In this document: in pieces, positions 1-10,153 of the stretch
Layout of the letters: each line of letters begins with the position of its first letter
Position numbering within the stretch: the stretch's first letter is position 1
Source: Actinidia chinensis
Taxonomy: Eukaryota > Streptophyta > Magnoliopsida > Ericales > Actinidiaceae
Reading direction: 5' to 3'
NCBI GenBank assembly: GCA_009663005.1
Contig: CM018890.1
Span: forward strand, 4,913,887 to 4,956,386
DNA: 42,500 bases
Program-made: the position numbers and the translations under genes
The notes under the pieces: model-generated
Database searches by the model: none
Seen by the model: only the letters and a program-made list of their open reading frames with translations
What the model was told of the DNA's origin: nothing

Positions 1-292
1 TTTTAAGGATCTTACCGTCCAACATTCAAATGCTTAAATTATTCAGGAGAATTCAGTGTTGTACCCAAGTCTCTAGAATCCAAGCCAACCATATAGCAAA
101 TTAAAAATGACCTAATCCAATTATTCTAGCTAAATCTTTTGCAGTCTGGAAGGTACTATCACTTGGCATACCCCAAAAAAAATACAAACATCACTACAAC
201 ATGGCATTAGTTTTTGCCTTCCCCCAAACACCAACACATCCACCCAGGGAAAAAAGAAAAAGAAAATCATATCTCTGTGATACATCACATAC

Positions 293-3025
293 CATTCCCT
301 TTATGATCAAAGCAAAGTCCTTTGCCTTGTACTTCTTGCTTTTCATTTCGGATACGAGTTGACCGAATGACTCTGGCAGCTTCAGGTCATCTGGGATTTC
401 CTCAGTGCTCACTTGATTGAGGATTTTGTAAAAATCTCTAACCAACTTCTGCTGAAACAGCATCAGGAGTCAGGACAAAGATTCAGTTCAAAAACACCTT
501 GTTGGAGAGCATTTGCTTGCAAACAAAAAATGAAAACAAAATCAAGTGGGTACTGTATGGTCAGAAAAGAGAAATATGAATAGAGAAATAAAAACACTAT
601 TTACCCCTGAATTATCAACCCTACCAAGAATCCTTGGACCCAACCGCCTGCCTAAACAACCTGGAATTCAAAAAAATATAGATATAAGAGAATGAAACCA
701 AACGGTTCACTTCCGTAAACCAAACATATAAGCAAGAAGCAGGCAACAAAAAGCAACAATGCATAGAACATTGCCCAAATGCACCATTATACAAACAGAG
801 TTGAAAAATGAAATATAACACATTACTGTCCAAACAACATGAGGATAACAACTAGCCACAAAAAAGCAACTATTTCATACAAGAATTCAGAAGCTGATAT
901 GTATGTCAAAAGGTTGTATGACACAAGAAAATATTGTGGCTGGATATGGACAACAGGATAAAATTAAGACCAATCAACAGCAAAAAGAAGGTAAAACGGG
1001 AAAGGAGGTGATCAGAGGTACATAATACCAATAACAAGATTCACCAAGCCACAATGAAGAACTTGGCATGTTATTGATACAGGAGATAAGAAGGGCCAAA
1101 AAACATGTCAGTTATAGAGAGATAAACACATCCACAAGACATGGTCGCAGAAAACACCAAATTGCATTAGCCACCATATAAATGCGGGATCCAAACATAG
1201 TCATTAGCACTTCTACTACATTTAGTTTCAGCCCAATCTACAATGAAGTTCCATAAGTTATGACAATCAAACTAACGTCATAAACAAAAAAAACGAGAAT
1301 TTCATGAGTAAAATAAAATCAATATACAATTCATGGGTTGGGACTGAAAAATAGCTTAACAATCATATACCAAAAGGAACAAATAGATTTCAGATTCAGC
1401 TGTAAGTCTCGTTAAATTTACCAATTCAATCGCCCACAATATAATAACACCAAAACAACCACAAATATGGACCAACTTCTCACGGCAGACCAAAATGTAA
1501 ATAAAATAAAAATTGGGCGAATGATTTGCACTAATTTACCCAACATTAAAAAAAGAAAAACATCCCTGGTTAAAATAGATTTAAAAAACTCTGCATGACA
1601 AATCTACATTTGCTCGTACCAAAATGAATTTGAAAATCCAGATTTGGATTAGTTTCCATCAAAGAATTGAATTCAGATCTCATAAGAGCCCAAATGATTA
1701 TAGAACCTGAATCTAATTTGTTGAAGATCAAATTCCACAATTTTCAATTCAATTTCAATCAAATCAAACCTATGTATTGCAAAAAATACGGACGCTGCGG
1801 TCTTCCCACAGTCACATCTTAGTATGAAGACATCATATTCGCATGCAATAAACAATTCGAAGCAAACTGAGATCTGTAGTACAATCACAAGCAAATCACT
1901 ATCCAGAATCAAATCAATGATAAATAACAAAGCAAAAAGTTTGTATACCAAATGAGGAGCACTTGTTGACACCTTCACAAAATAAGAATGGGGCAATGAA
2001 TTGCGCTAACTTACCCAACATTCATGGTTAAAATAGATAACAAGTATTCTTCACAAGTCGGCAGAACATCTATCTTCAGCCGGTAGCAAATTGAATTAGA
2101 AAAAAAAAATTGAGATTCGGATTAATTTTCCATCAAATAAGATATAGCAAAAAGATGGGCATTGTAGTCTTCCGACAGCCACATAATCACATGTTATCAA
2201 GAATACCACAGAAACGGAGATCTATGTGACACAATCATCACAAGCAAATCATTATACAGAAATCAAAAAATAAAAAGATTTGTGCACCGTATTAGGAGCG
2301 CCTCATAAAATAAGAATTGGGTAAATGATTTGCGCTAATTTATCAAACATTAAAATTCCATTGTTGAAAAGATTTCAGTAATTCTGCAGGACAATCTACC
2401 TTTGCCCTTACCAAAATGAATTTAAAAAAAAAAAAAACTAAGGTCGCAATTTCGGATTTATTTTCCGTCAAATAACCCAATCAGATCTCACATAGCCCAA
2501 ACAATTAGAGAACCCTCATCTAATTCTGCATAGCCTGAATTCCAATGAATCCCAATACATTCAATCCGTATCAAACTCATACTCATCATGTAATAATAAT
2601 GGAATGCAAAATCAGAAATTCCATGTTATACAATTACAAGTCAATCATTGTGTGAAATCATTGCGAAACATCACAAGCATTTGTTGTGAAACGGAGTGAT
2701 CACTCACAAGCAAATCATTATCGAAATCAAAATCAACGATAATTATAAATATAAAAAGTTTTGTATACCGAATGAGGAGCACTTTTTGACACCAGTTCAA
2801 GGGTAACAAGAAGCGGTGAGAATGAGACAATGGCAACAGAACCGCTTAACTGGGGAAAGTACTAAAAAACAATAGACTACAAGTAGACTCAGAAAAAGCT
2901 AGGATGAGGATCGTGTGGAAGATCGTCCGATAAGAGATGGTGCGAGGTGCAACCTTGATCTTCATCAAGTCATTGCTGCTGGATATGGTTATGCTTCTCA
3001 TGCTAGTTTACAAGTGAAAGTGCAT
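293..3025 (-). CDS. GAUT13/14: GAUT13/14-type galacturonosyltransferase, 5' exons only (continues past the left edge; exon 1 damaged)
   Basis: Family members are Golgi type II membrane glycosyltransferases (GT8) that build pectin homogalacturonan. The exons seen encode only the N-terminal stem; the catalytic domain would lie left of base 1. Exon 3 is 451-293 (53 codons, starts QKLVRDFYKILNQ, ends ALIIKGM before a GTATGT donor). Exon 2 is 660-605 (CLGRRLGPRILGRVDNSG, donor GTAAAT). Exons 2 and 3 are clean and join in phase 0. Exon 1 is recognisable at 3025-2769: ATG at 3025, then MRSITISSSND at 3001, then KIKVAPRTISYRTIFHTILI. It has a TAA six codons after the first ATG, about 55 extra bases after ILILAF, and small frame shifts in the membrane-anchor part. 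An intact exon 1 end (EGVNKCSSFG, 1976-1949) with a GT donor lies in a downstream tandem copy. Identity is strong; whether the gene works is doubtful. Confidence 0.8.
1510..2800. repeat. Three diverged tandem copies covering the exon 1 end and intron 1 start of the GAUT-like gene
   Basis: Three units begin with the same phrase, approximately AATTGGGYAAATGATTTGCG then CTAATTTA and CCAACATT, at about 1510, 1983 and 2308. Each ends near a GAGGAGCACTTGTTGACACC-like phrase at about 1953, 2292 and 2775. Units are roughly 470, 325 and 480 bp. The shared end phrase read on the minus strand is the coding tail of exon 1 with its splice donor. Unit 1 (left) keeps an intact EGVNKCSSFG tail, the middle unit is badly eroded, and the right unit is joined to the N-terminal exon. 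Identity between units is moderate, so the duplication is not recent. Confidence 0.75.
2769..3025 (-). pseudogene. Degenerate first coding exon of the GAUT13/14-like gene
   Basis: Reading leftward from 3025, the first ATG is followed by an in-frame TAA at 3010-3008. A second ATG at 3001 (family residues MRSITISSS) could start translation. After the expected ILILAF of the membrane anchor comes about 55 bp with no family match, ending in another in-frame stop. The remaining anchor sequence (LLP..., then a VTLE-like stretch and GVKKCSSFG) returns with small indels and stops at a GTATAC donor at 2768. This is the pattern of a decayed exon. A rearranged but functional allele or an assembly error is possible. 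Confidence 0.6.
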
Positions 3026-3588
3026 CGTCCGCCTCCGCAGCCCCTCCCCCAACCCTAAATTCCCGCAACGCCCATTGCCGCACCTGCCGATTTCTCCGCC
3101 CAACCCGGGCCAGCCCCCGAAGCTCTCACCATCAATCCACCACCGCAGTCGCTCCAGATCGAACAAACAAATTCCCGTGCATGCCCGTTGTTTGGGGCAA
3201 TTGGATTGGCGTTCAACAAATCGCGATTCTATTGATACACATTTACCTGTATCTATATTTATATCTAGTTGAATTCAATTGCAATGGCGAGTCAATGAAT
3301 CAGCGTATGTGTTCTTCGATGATTGTTTCTCTCTCCATGGATCGGAAGGTGAATGCAGAGAGAGAGAGAGGAGGGAGGGATTGGTCCGCCGTAATTGTAA
3401 TCTTTTTACTGTATAAATTCAAATTTTGGATTTAATAATTCTAGTCAATAAGTCAAGAAAATTCTGTCGTGCTAGAGAGAGAGAGGGGTTGGGTTAGAGA
3501 GAGAGAGAGGGAGGGAAAATGGATTGGATCATTGGAGACAGAGAGAGAGAGAGAGATGAGGGTGCTTTCACTTGTGAGGTGAGGGAGC
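3026..3588 (-). promoter_or_regulatory. Leader/promoter side of the GAUT-like gene with GA/CT microsatellites
   Basis: Directly upstream of the exon 1 ATG (to the right, minus strand) is a GC-rich block at 3026-3170, unusual in this AT-rich window and typical of a plant 5' leader. Farther out are repeated GA tracts (3357-3372, 3474-3510, 3538-3556), which read as CT-rich tracts on the gene strand. CT-rich tracts near transcription starts are common in plants. No TATA box was assigned. The plus-strand reading frames here are low-complexity and were not taken as genes. Confidence 0.45.
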
Positions 3589-4554
3589 TTCTAAATGCAA
3601 ACCAAATTGGTCTCAGCACACCCCATTTACTGAGTACACCTCAAACTCATTTTAAATATATAAACTTATTAAGTACAAACCACTTTAGTACAAAATTATC
3701 CTTATAATCATTTTTACTTCACCAAAAACTAATCTAATTAACTTAGTACACCCCAAATTCCCTAAATCTCTTTTCTTCTAGAAAAACTCTCCTTTATAAA
3801 TTATTCATAGTTTCCCAAAGATCAACAAAGTGGCATGATAACCACGCTCCAACGCAATCGACGCGATCACCGCTACAATGATGGCACGACCACCACGACC
3901 AAACGTGTGGCCATTGGTGTGCCCACCGCAAACACTATCTCTACTACGTGGCTTTATAAAATATTTTAGGTTCTAAAATCCTTCACAATCGTAATTACGA
4001 AAAAAAATATTTTGTTCACACTTACAAATATGTATGAATAAATAACGAAAACTCTACAAATATTTTAAAAAATTAAAATAAAGAACGCCACGAGTGATTT
4101 ACTTTATCTTTTCCATAGTATAATATATTGAAACATCTATTTTGTTGTGCTCAATTATTTTATTTTGTCTCTAAAATAAGATTTGTTGGTCCTATATAAC
4201 CATTTTGTTAATTGAAAACAACGAGAATAGATGTAGTTGTTTGAAAAAGTTAAAATTTGAGTTGAATTTTGACCTAAATTTAGGGTGGGTTGGCGGTATC
4301 GAAAGTTTTGAATCATGTTGGAATCATTCTTCTTCGCGGAGTAGCTATCCGTATGTATTTATTGGCTCAAACTGTAAAAGGCGAAGTCGAAAATATTCAT
4401 CAAAGTGGTACTATTAATAGAACAATGTTAAAAATCCATTCGGATAAATAATATTTTACAGTTAATTACTCCAATCTAAATTAGTAAAATGAGTACTTGG
4501 AGCCCACGATGGATTATGGACATAAGTGAGCCACATTTTTATCCTTAGCTTTCA

Positions 4555-4680
4555 TGTGCCCGCGCGGCCGCGCCGCAGCCGCGAGTCGTGGTCCGTAGGG
4601 CGCCGTGGGCGATGGCCTTTGTGGCGTTATTGAGTCGCACTTGTCACGTGGCGCCTGGTGCGATGGGGTGTACTGAGTAA
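4555..4680. other. GC-rich island inside the 3.6-5.6 kb element
   Basis: About 125 bp of very GC-rich sequence starting CCCGCGCGGCCGCGCCGC, containing a CACGTG palindrome (G-box core) at about 4636. It contrasts with AT-rich flanks. It may be captured sequence or a terminal region of a nested element. No reading frame is supported. Confidence 0.4.
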
Positions 4681-4839
4681 TGGTTAATACTTTTTAATCA
4701 ATGTATTTTTGTTTTTAATTACAAAATAAACTACTTGTATTTTTTAAATACAAATTAAACCCCATATATTTTAATTACAGATTTACCTCCCCTTTTTAAT
4801 TTCTATTCACTGAAGGTTAAAACCTTTTATTTTTTGATA

Positions 4840-4866
4840 ACAGCAACCATTATCAGCCATAAGAGG

Positions 4867-4912
<46 letters not shown>

Positions 4913-5178
4913 TGGAATAACTTCGTGGTTTTTCCTCACCATTGAAATCCTATAATACCAACATCCCTTACAAGTTCAAATCAACCCACAAAAAATCTGA
5001 GAGTTCATCAGTGAGAAAAAATCAGAGAGTTTTTAGCATTCTTAGCATTAGAGTCTTCGTGAGAGAGTGACACTGCTTTCTGATTCGGCTGAGCACACAG
5101 AAATCGTGCTAACTTCTGTGAGTGAGATACTTGCATCCTGGGATACAGACGTCAACTAGCCGTAAGCACCAGTGATGA

Positions 5179-5223
<45 letters not shown>

Positions 5224-5225
5224 TA
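4840..5225. mobile_element. Possible LTR-retrotransposon LTR fragment
   Basis: This stretch has a different texture from its surroundings: moderate GC, a repeated AGAGAGTTTTTAGCATT-style leader, and a segment around 5130-5220 (a CATCCTGGGATACAG phrase, then a GACAGTGTTGAAC phrase) that resembles the R/U5 part of plant LTRs. No TG...CA ends or paired LTR are defined. Low confidence. Confidence 0.25.
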
Positions 5226-5348
5226 TTTTTCTATTTAACATATTTTGTTTAATTTACAGTTTCTGTTTATATGTAATTTATTTTTCACTTTATAAATTCA
5301 GCAGTTTACTGAATTATTTTTAATAGTAGTATCTAACTCTTTCTATAG

Positions 5349-5426
5349 ATAAGGTGAAAAAACTATAGGGTAGAATCTTCATGGAGAATAAGGTGAAAAA
5401 ACTATAGGGTAGAATCTTCATGGAGA
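5349..5426. repeat. Perfect tandem duplication, 2 x 39 bp
   Basis: A 39-bp unit beginning ATAAGGTGAAAAAACTATAG is present at 5349-5387 and again, identical, at 5388-5426, followed by the start of a third copy (ATAAGGT). Perfect identity implies a recent slippage or duplication event, or an assembly artefact. Confidence 0.9.
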
Positions 5427-5648
5427 ATAAGGTTAGAGTTTATAGGGTTTTTTACATAGAAGATGACAATGGAGGAAAAAGATGGAAGATGAAATTTTGA
5501 GGTTCATCGCATGGGGTGTACTGAGTTATAAGTAGAATTATATATTTTTTAATTTGTCTATAATAGTAATTTTATTTGAGGATATGATCATAATAAAAAA
5601 TATTTATTTTTTGAGGTGTCTCGAGGCCACTTTGGTTTGCATTTAGAA

Positions 5649-8556
5649 ACAAATTAAATCCATGAGGGGAGGGGAGGGGACAAATTACTAAAATAATCCA
5701 AAATTTTGATCTTAGTAACAAATTAAATCCAAAAAATTTAATTTAAACAAATTAAACTCTGAATTTTATGACCCATCACAACTCGAACCCTCTGGCAGTT
5801 ACCATTTATATAGCTTGACGATAACTACTAGTTATCGCAAAAATTATGAAAAATAACATCCCACGAATTGACACCTAATTCTTGCAAGTAGAACCATTAT
5901 CCAATTAAGATCTAGAGAGAGAATGACATAAATCAGGATTATGCCAATTGCAAGGGATGCATTTTCAAGTAGAAATAAATTTAAAGTTTCTGAAACTCGG
6001 TAAGTACTTTGATGTGTTTTTTTTTTGTCCGTTGATTATTTCTCCAATCTTTCCTAATTATTGCTGTCAAGTTACATAAATCGAAGCTAACAAATGGTTA
6101 AAATTATGATGGAAGAAAAAGTATAGAGTTTAATTTGTTCAAATTAAAATTTGCAAATTTAATTTTTTACCCATATCAAATTTAGAAATTATTTTTCTAA
6201 TTTTTCCAAAATTTAAAGCTAAATTTCGATATCTCCGACCTTTACGGGGGGAATCATTTGGCTAATGGAGTATATTTAAGATTAAGTTAAACTTATATCT
6301 AGCTTTTTTTAAATATTGTTGAAATTAAATGTGATTTTTTTTGTCATGTGACTATTCATATATAATCAATCTTATTTTTGAATAGATGATTTTTTCAAGA
6401 AGTTTAACAAATTGAATGGCTCAAATCATATCAATGGACTACTGAATATGTCCCCTGCTGCTCGATCTATTCTTCTTCTTCTCTTTTTTTTTTGTTAAGG
6501 GAACCTTACTATTTTATTTAGGGTAGCCATCCCACTACCCAATTGGTTGGCGACTGGTTATAGCTTCCCCGTAAGAGTGTATAATACAGGATGACATATA
6601 ACCTAATGGACTGGCCACATTTATCTGTAAGATGAGGGTAAGACCTACGTCACACAATTCGGGAGTGAGAAAGGAAGCGAGAGCGTCAATTACTAAAATA
6701 ATAATCTTTTTTAGGTTTTTGGTCACAAATTGCAAGATGCGCGTTTGGGTACGGCTCCTAAGTTACACAAAGGTCCAGAACTTGAAGCTTAACTTATAAA
6801 TTCACCCCATAACTTTCATAATTTTTGAATTAACCTCGAATTTGAGGCAAATTTTAGAAAATGTGAATTGGGAGCGAGATCCCGGTAATTATTTGACTGA
6901 GGGTAGACCTTTCTCACATGCTTATAAAATGGCCAAACCCATTATGGGTCCAAATTAACGAAATGCACCAAGTCAACAATTAACAACAACATACCAAAAC
7001 TAGATGCACTAAAATGGCCCGTTACACGAAATGGTGATCAGTATGCAAATGAGCCCAACAAATACTCCAACTGCATGCCCGTAAATGGTTCTGATTCGAG
7101 TCGATTAATAAAAATTCGATCTGAAAATTCATGTAATTTGAATGTAGATGATTCATATTTACAGGATTCAAACTTTTGAACCCAATATCCTATTTCAGAA
7201 AATATATATTTCTTTGGGTTGTTTTTCAAAATGGAAAGAAAAATGCATCCTGTCAGATATTCGGATCAGGTATTCATGAAGAAAAATTTCTTTCCTTTGC
7301 TCCTTCGAATTTGAATTAAAATAAGAAATTTACTATTTTCGGATTTAGATGTGTTTGTAATTGAATTAGATTATATTGTAGTATTGAATACATATATGAG
7401 CAAGTTGATTTAGGTCGGCCCAGCTTGTTTGGGCCGGTCTCAGTTCGTCCATCGGGTGGGTCGGTTCCATGAGCCGGACTCGACCTGACTTATGAATTTC
7501 AAGTTGAGCTAATTTCGGCCCGCCACCTGAGCAGGCTGAGCTCAATCCGAACTAAGCCTATCCAGACCCATGACCAAATCAAACCGAATCAACTCAATCC
7601 AACCCAATTTACACTTCAAATTATTTTAATAAAATAATCCTTTTATTCCATTTATCATTTCTATCAAACTAAACATATCCGTAGTGCTATTGTTAACGAT
7701 ACGTACGCAATTGAATCGTTCTCTTGAAAGGGGTACTGATAGGTTGGTGTACCGCAAATTTCACGTATTATGGCTTACGCTTTGCCGTTTTGTTACCTAG
7801 CATTTTTCGTTGATTTTAAGTTTATAAACAAAAATGTTAAGCAAAGTTGGCTTTTTTTTTTGCTTTTTTTTGTTTATTTGTAGCTCAAGTAAAGCAAAAT
7901 AAACAAAAAAATAAAAAAATATTAGCTTTTTTTGATAGCAAGTTTAAAAAAAATTTTGCTTTTAAGTATTAACAAACGGAGCCTATGTATACTTTGGAAC
8001 TGTGAGTTTTGAATTTTGATGTTTATAAATATTCAACAATCTAAAAATTCAATTTATAAATATAAAATAATTTTATATATTGAATATTTTTTATATTTTG
8101 AAGAAATGTAAATGAAATAAATTTAAAATTTGGCCAGTGAGTCTAACAACTCATTTCAACCCTTTTTAAAAACAAAAAATAATTTTAAAAAATGAGTAAT
8201 TTTTGAATTTTCAGTGTTTAGATTAGATTAAAAAAACAAAAACATTAAAAGTGAAGAGAAACCACTCTATTTGGTTGTTCCCTCTGTTTATGCTTAGCAT
8301 AGCTTAGATCATGTCCTACAAAAACAGTTAATTTTTTTGTTTATGTTGAAATTTCAAAAAAGCCCTTACATTTAATAATGAATGGTATACCTTGGCACAA
8401 ACTTGAAGGGCATTTTCGTAACTTCAGATAGAAATGAAAAGAAAAGAATTTTCTTTTCTTTTTTTTAATAGAAGTGGAGCGTGAAAATCAGTACTTTTTT
8501 ATTTTCTCAATATTTTTTTTTGTTTAATCACAACTATGAAAAAGTATAAAATTGTC
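5649..8556. other. Intergenic, AT-rich, no gene recognised
   Basis: No coding region could be supported. The stretch holds a G-rich tract at 5664-5680, a GC-richer patch of short GGCC/CCGG words at 7415-7560, and poly-T/poly-A runs at 7850-7950. The phrase CAAACGGAGCC at about 7974 is a sequence often seen at the ends of plant MITEs, but the partner end was not located. Short reading frames near 6535-6735 and 7038-7229 have no recognisable domain. Confidence 0.5.
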
Positions 8557-9046
8557 ATGAATTTGCCCTACTTGCTTGTGAATCTGCCCTAATTGCTTAT
8601 GATTCCACCAAGATTGCTTCAAATTTTTGCCCTAATTAGCACTTCAAATTGTAATTATGTCTTTTGGTTTCTAAATCGGAAAAGATACATGTATGGTTCT
8701 AAATATTCATATTTTCAGATTCTAATTGCCAAGAAGACACGTAAAAGTATAAAATTCTGATTAAACAATAAAAAATTTCACTAAAGAAAAAAAACTCTTA
8801 AACTAAATCAGCTAAAATGTTTTTTAAAAAAAAACTAGACCATAACGGACCTAAGTTTTCAATTTGCTCCTTTTTATTGGTATTCAATTGCTTATGAATT
8901 TGCCTATCTGCTTTTGAATCTGCCCTAATTGCTTATGATTCCACCAAAATTGCTACAAAATTTTGCCCTAATTAGCACTTAAAATTGCAATTATTTATTT
9001 TGATTACTAAATAAGAAAAGATACATGTATGGCTTTAAATATACGT
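8557..9046. repeat. Two ~153-bp direct repeats offset by 337 bp
   Basis: Copy 1 spans about 8557-8709 and copy 2 about 8894-9046. Both run from ATGAATTTGCC, through CTGCCCTAATTGCTTATGAT and TTGCCCTAATTAGCACTT, to AAAAGATACATGTATGG. They differ at scattered positions. The intervening ~185 bp is not repeated. No coding potential is apparent. Confidence 0.8.
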
Positions 9047-9260
9047 CATACTACACAATAAATCTAGTTCCGCCCTTGCAAATTCAAGTTCTTTGTAAAA
9101 TTATAGGTTTGTTTTTCTTTTGCCTTTTGGGCAAAAGTGAAGTAATTAAATATACGTCCCACTACACAATAAATCTAGTTCCGCCCTTGAAAAGCCGAGT
9201 TTTTTTTGAACAAATAGGTTTGTTTTTCTTTTGCCGTTAGGGCAAAAGTGAAGTAACTAA
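9037..9260. repeat. Tandem duplication of a ~111-bp unit
   Basis: Unit 1 (9037-9147) and unit 2 (9148-9260) both contain AAATATACGTC, CTACACAATAAATCTAGTTC, TAGGTTTGTTTTTCTTTTGC and GGGCAAAAGTGAAGTAA. They abut the second copy of the larger direct repeat. The short open frame across them exists only because of the duplication. Confidence 0.85.
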
Positions 9261-9262
9261 AT

Positions 9263-10153
9263 AATGTAGTCCTTACAACTGTAACCAGGTCCCTCTCAAG
9301 AGAAAAAGATAGGTAAATAAAGTATAGAAAGATACATGAATTTTCACCATTCACCACCTAAAAGCAGTAGACATTAGAAATAAGACGTTGTCATGTTCGT
9401 AGGGTAGGTGAGTAAACAGCCACCTTTCAGTTTCAGATACCATCACTTCCACAATTTTATATTGTTTTGAAGCATGAAGTTACTTGAATGTGAGTCTATT
9501 TTAATTCATTTTAGTCATATGAATCGTCGTTCATCTTGTAAAACACGTTAAGAAGATTATTATAAACAGAAATTAGCGTGTATTATTTAATCGATAAGCA
9601 TAGGATCGAAAACATTATCTGAAAAAATGAATGGTCTAAATTGTTAATCATACTTTGACATCCTAACAAAAATGATTCAACCTTGTCGTTATCGTCCTAC
9701 AAGATAAACAGTTCTGATGTTTACTAACTTTACCATGAAGTTTAAATCATGTTTGAGAAGCTTGATTCAATCAAATTCCTAATTTACCACTCAATCTTGA
9801 AAGAACCTTCATAACAATAACATGCGGTAATCATGAAACCCCAATGCTAAATTCAATGAAAACCATTGAATTAAAGGTAAGACCAACCACACAATAATGA
9901 AACCACACAACTCAAGGACCAACAACTTCAATTTCAGCTTCTATTTCAATCATGAAGTTCCAAACAAAGACCAATGACAGTTTCAGCTCACTCAGAACAA
10001 AACCAGACATGAAAATTAAATAAAAACAAAGTGGAATTGGGATTATTAGCTACTTACAAACGAAGTAAACAATTTACCTCTATGTGGGTCATGCTAAAAC
10101 CTTTAGTAGAAACCCTCTAGATGTCTTTACACTCGTGAAAAGAATCAGTTTGC
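9263..10153. other. Downstream flank of the zinc-finger gene
   Basis: AT-rich sequence with no recognisable coding region. The portion nearest 10153 is presumably the 3' UTR of the minus-strand zinc-finger gene. No polyadenylation site was assigned with confidence. Confidence 0.4.

Larger units (their letters stand above)
3589..5648. mobile_element. ~2.06 kb element bounded by ~37-bp inverted repeats
   Basis: The left end reads TTCTAAATGCAAACCAAA then TTGGTCTCAGCACACC. The reverse complement of the right end reads TTCTAAATGCAAACCAAA then GTGGCCTCGAGACACC; about 30 of 37 positions match. No target-site duplication is clear. A GGGGTGTACTGAGT motif occurs directly at about 4664 and 5514, and inverted near the left end, so smaller elements may be nested inside. 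No transposase reading frame is present. The same first 11 bases (TTCTAAATGCA) recur near 23602, so this end type may be repeated in the genome. Confidence 0.5.

Noticed and set aside
1673..1996. 107-codon minus-strand frame
   Set aside because: It runs through the GAUT intron copy in the wrong frame for EGVNKCSSFG and has no domain.
6535..6735. 66-codon minus-strand frame
   Set aside because: No family recognised, no splice context, and embedded in AT-rich non-coding DNA.
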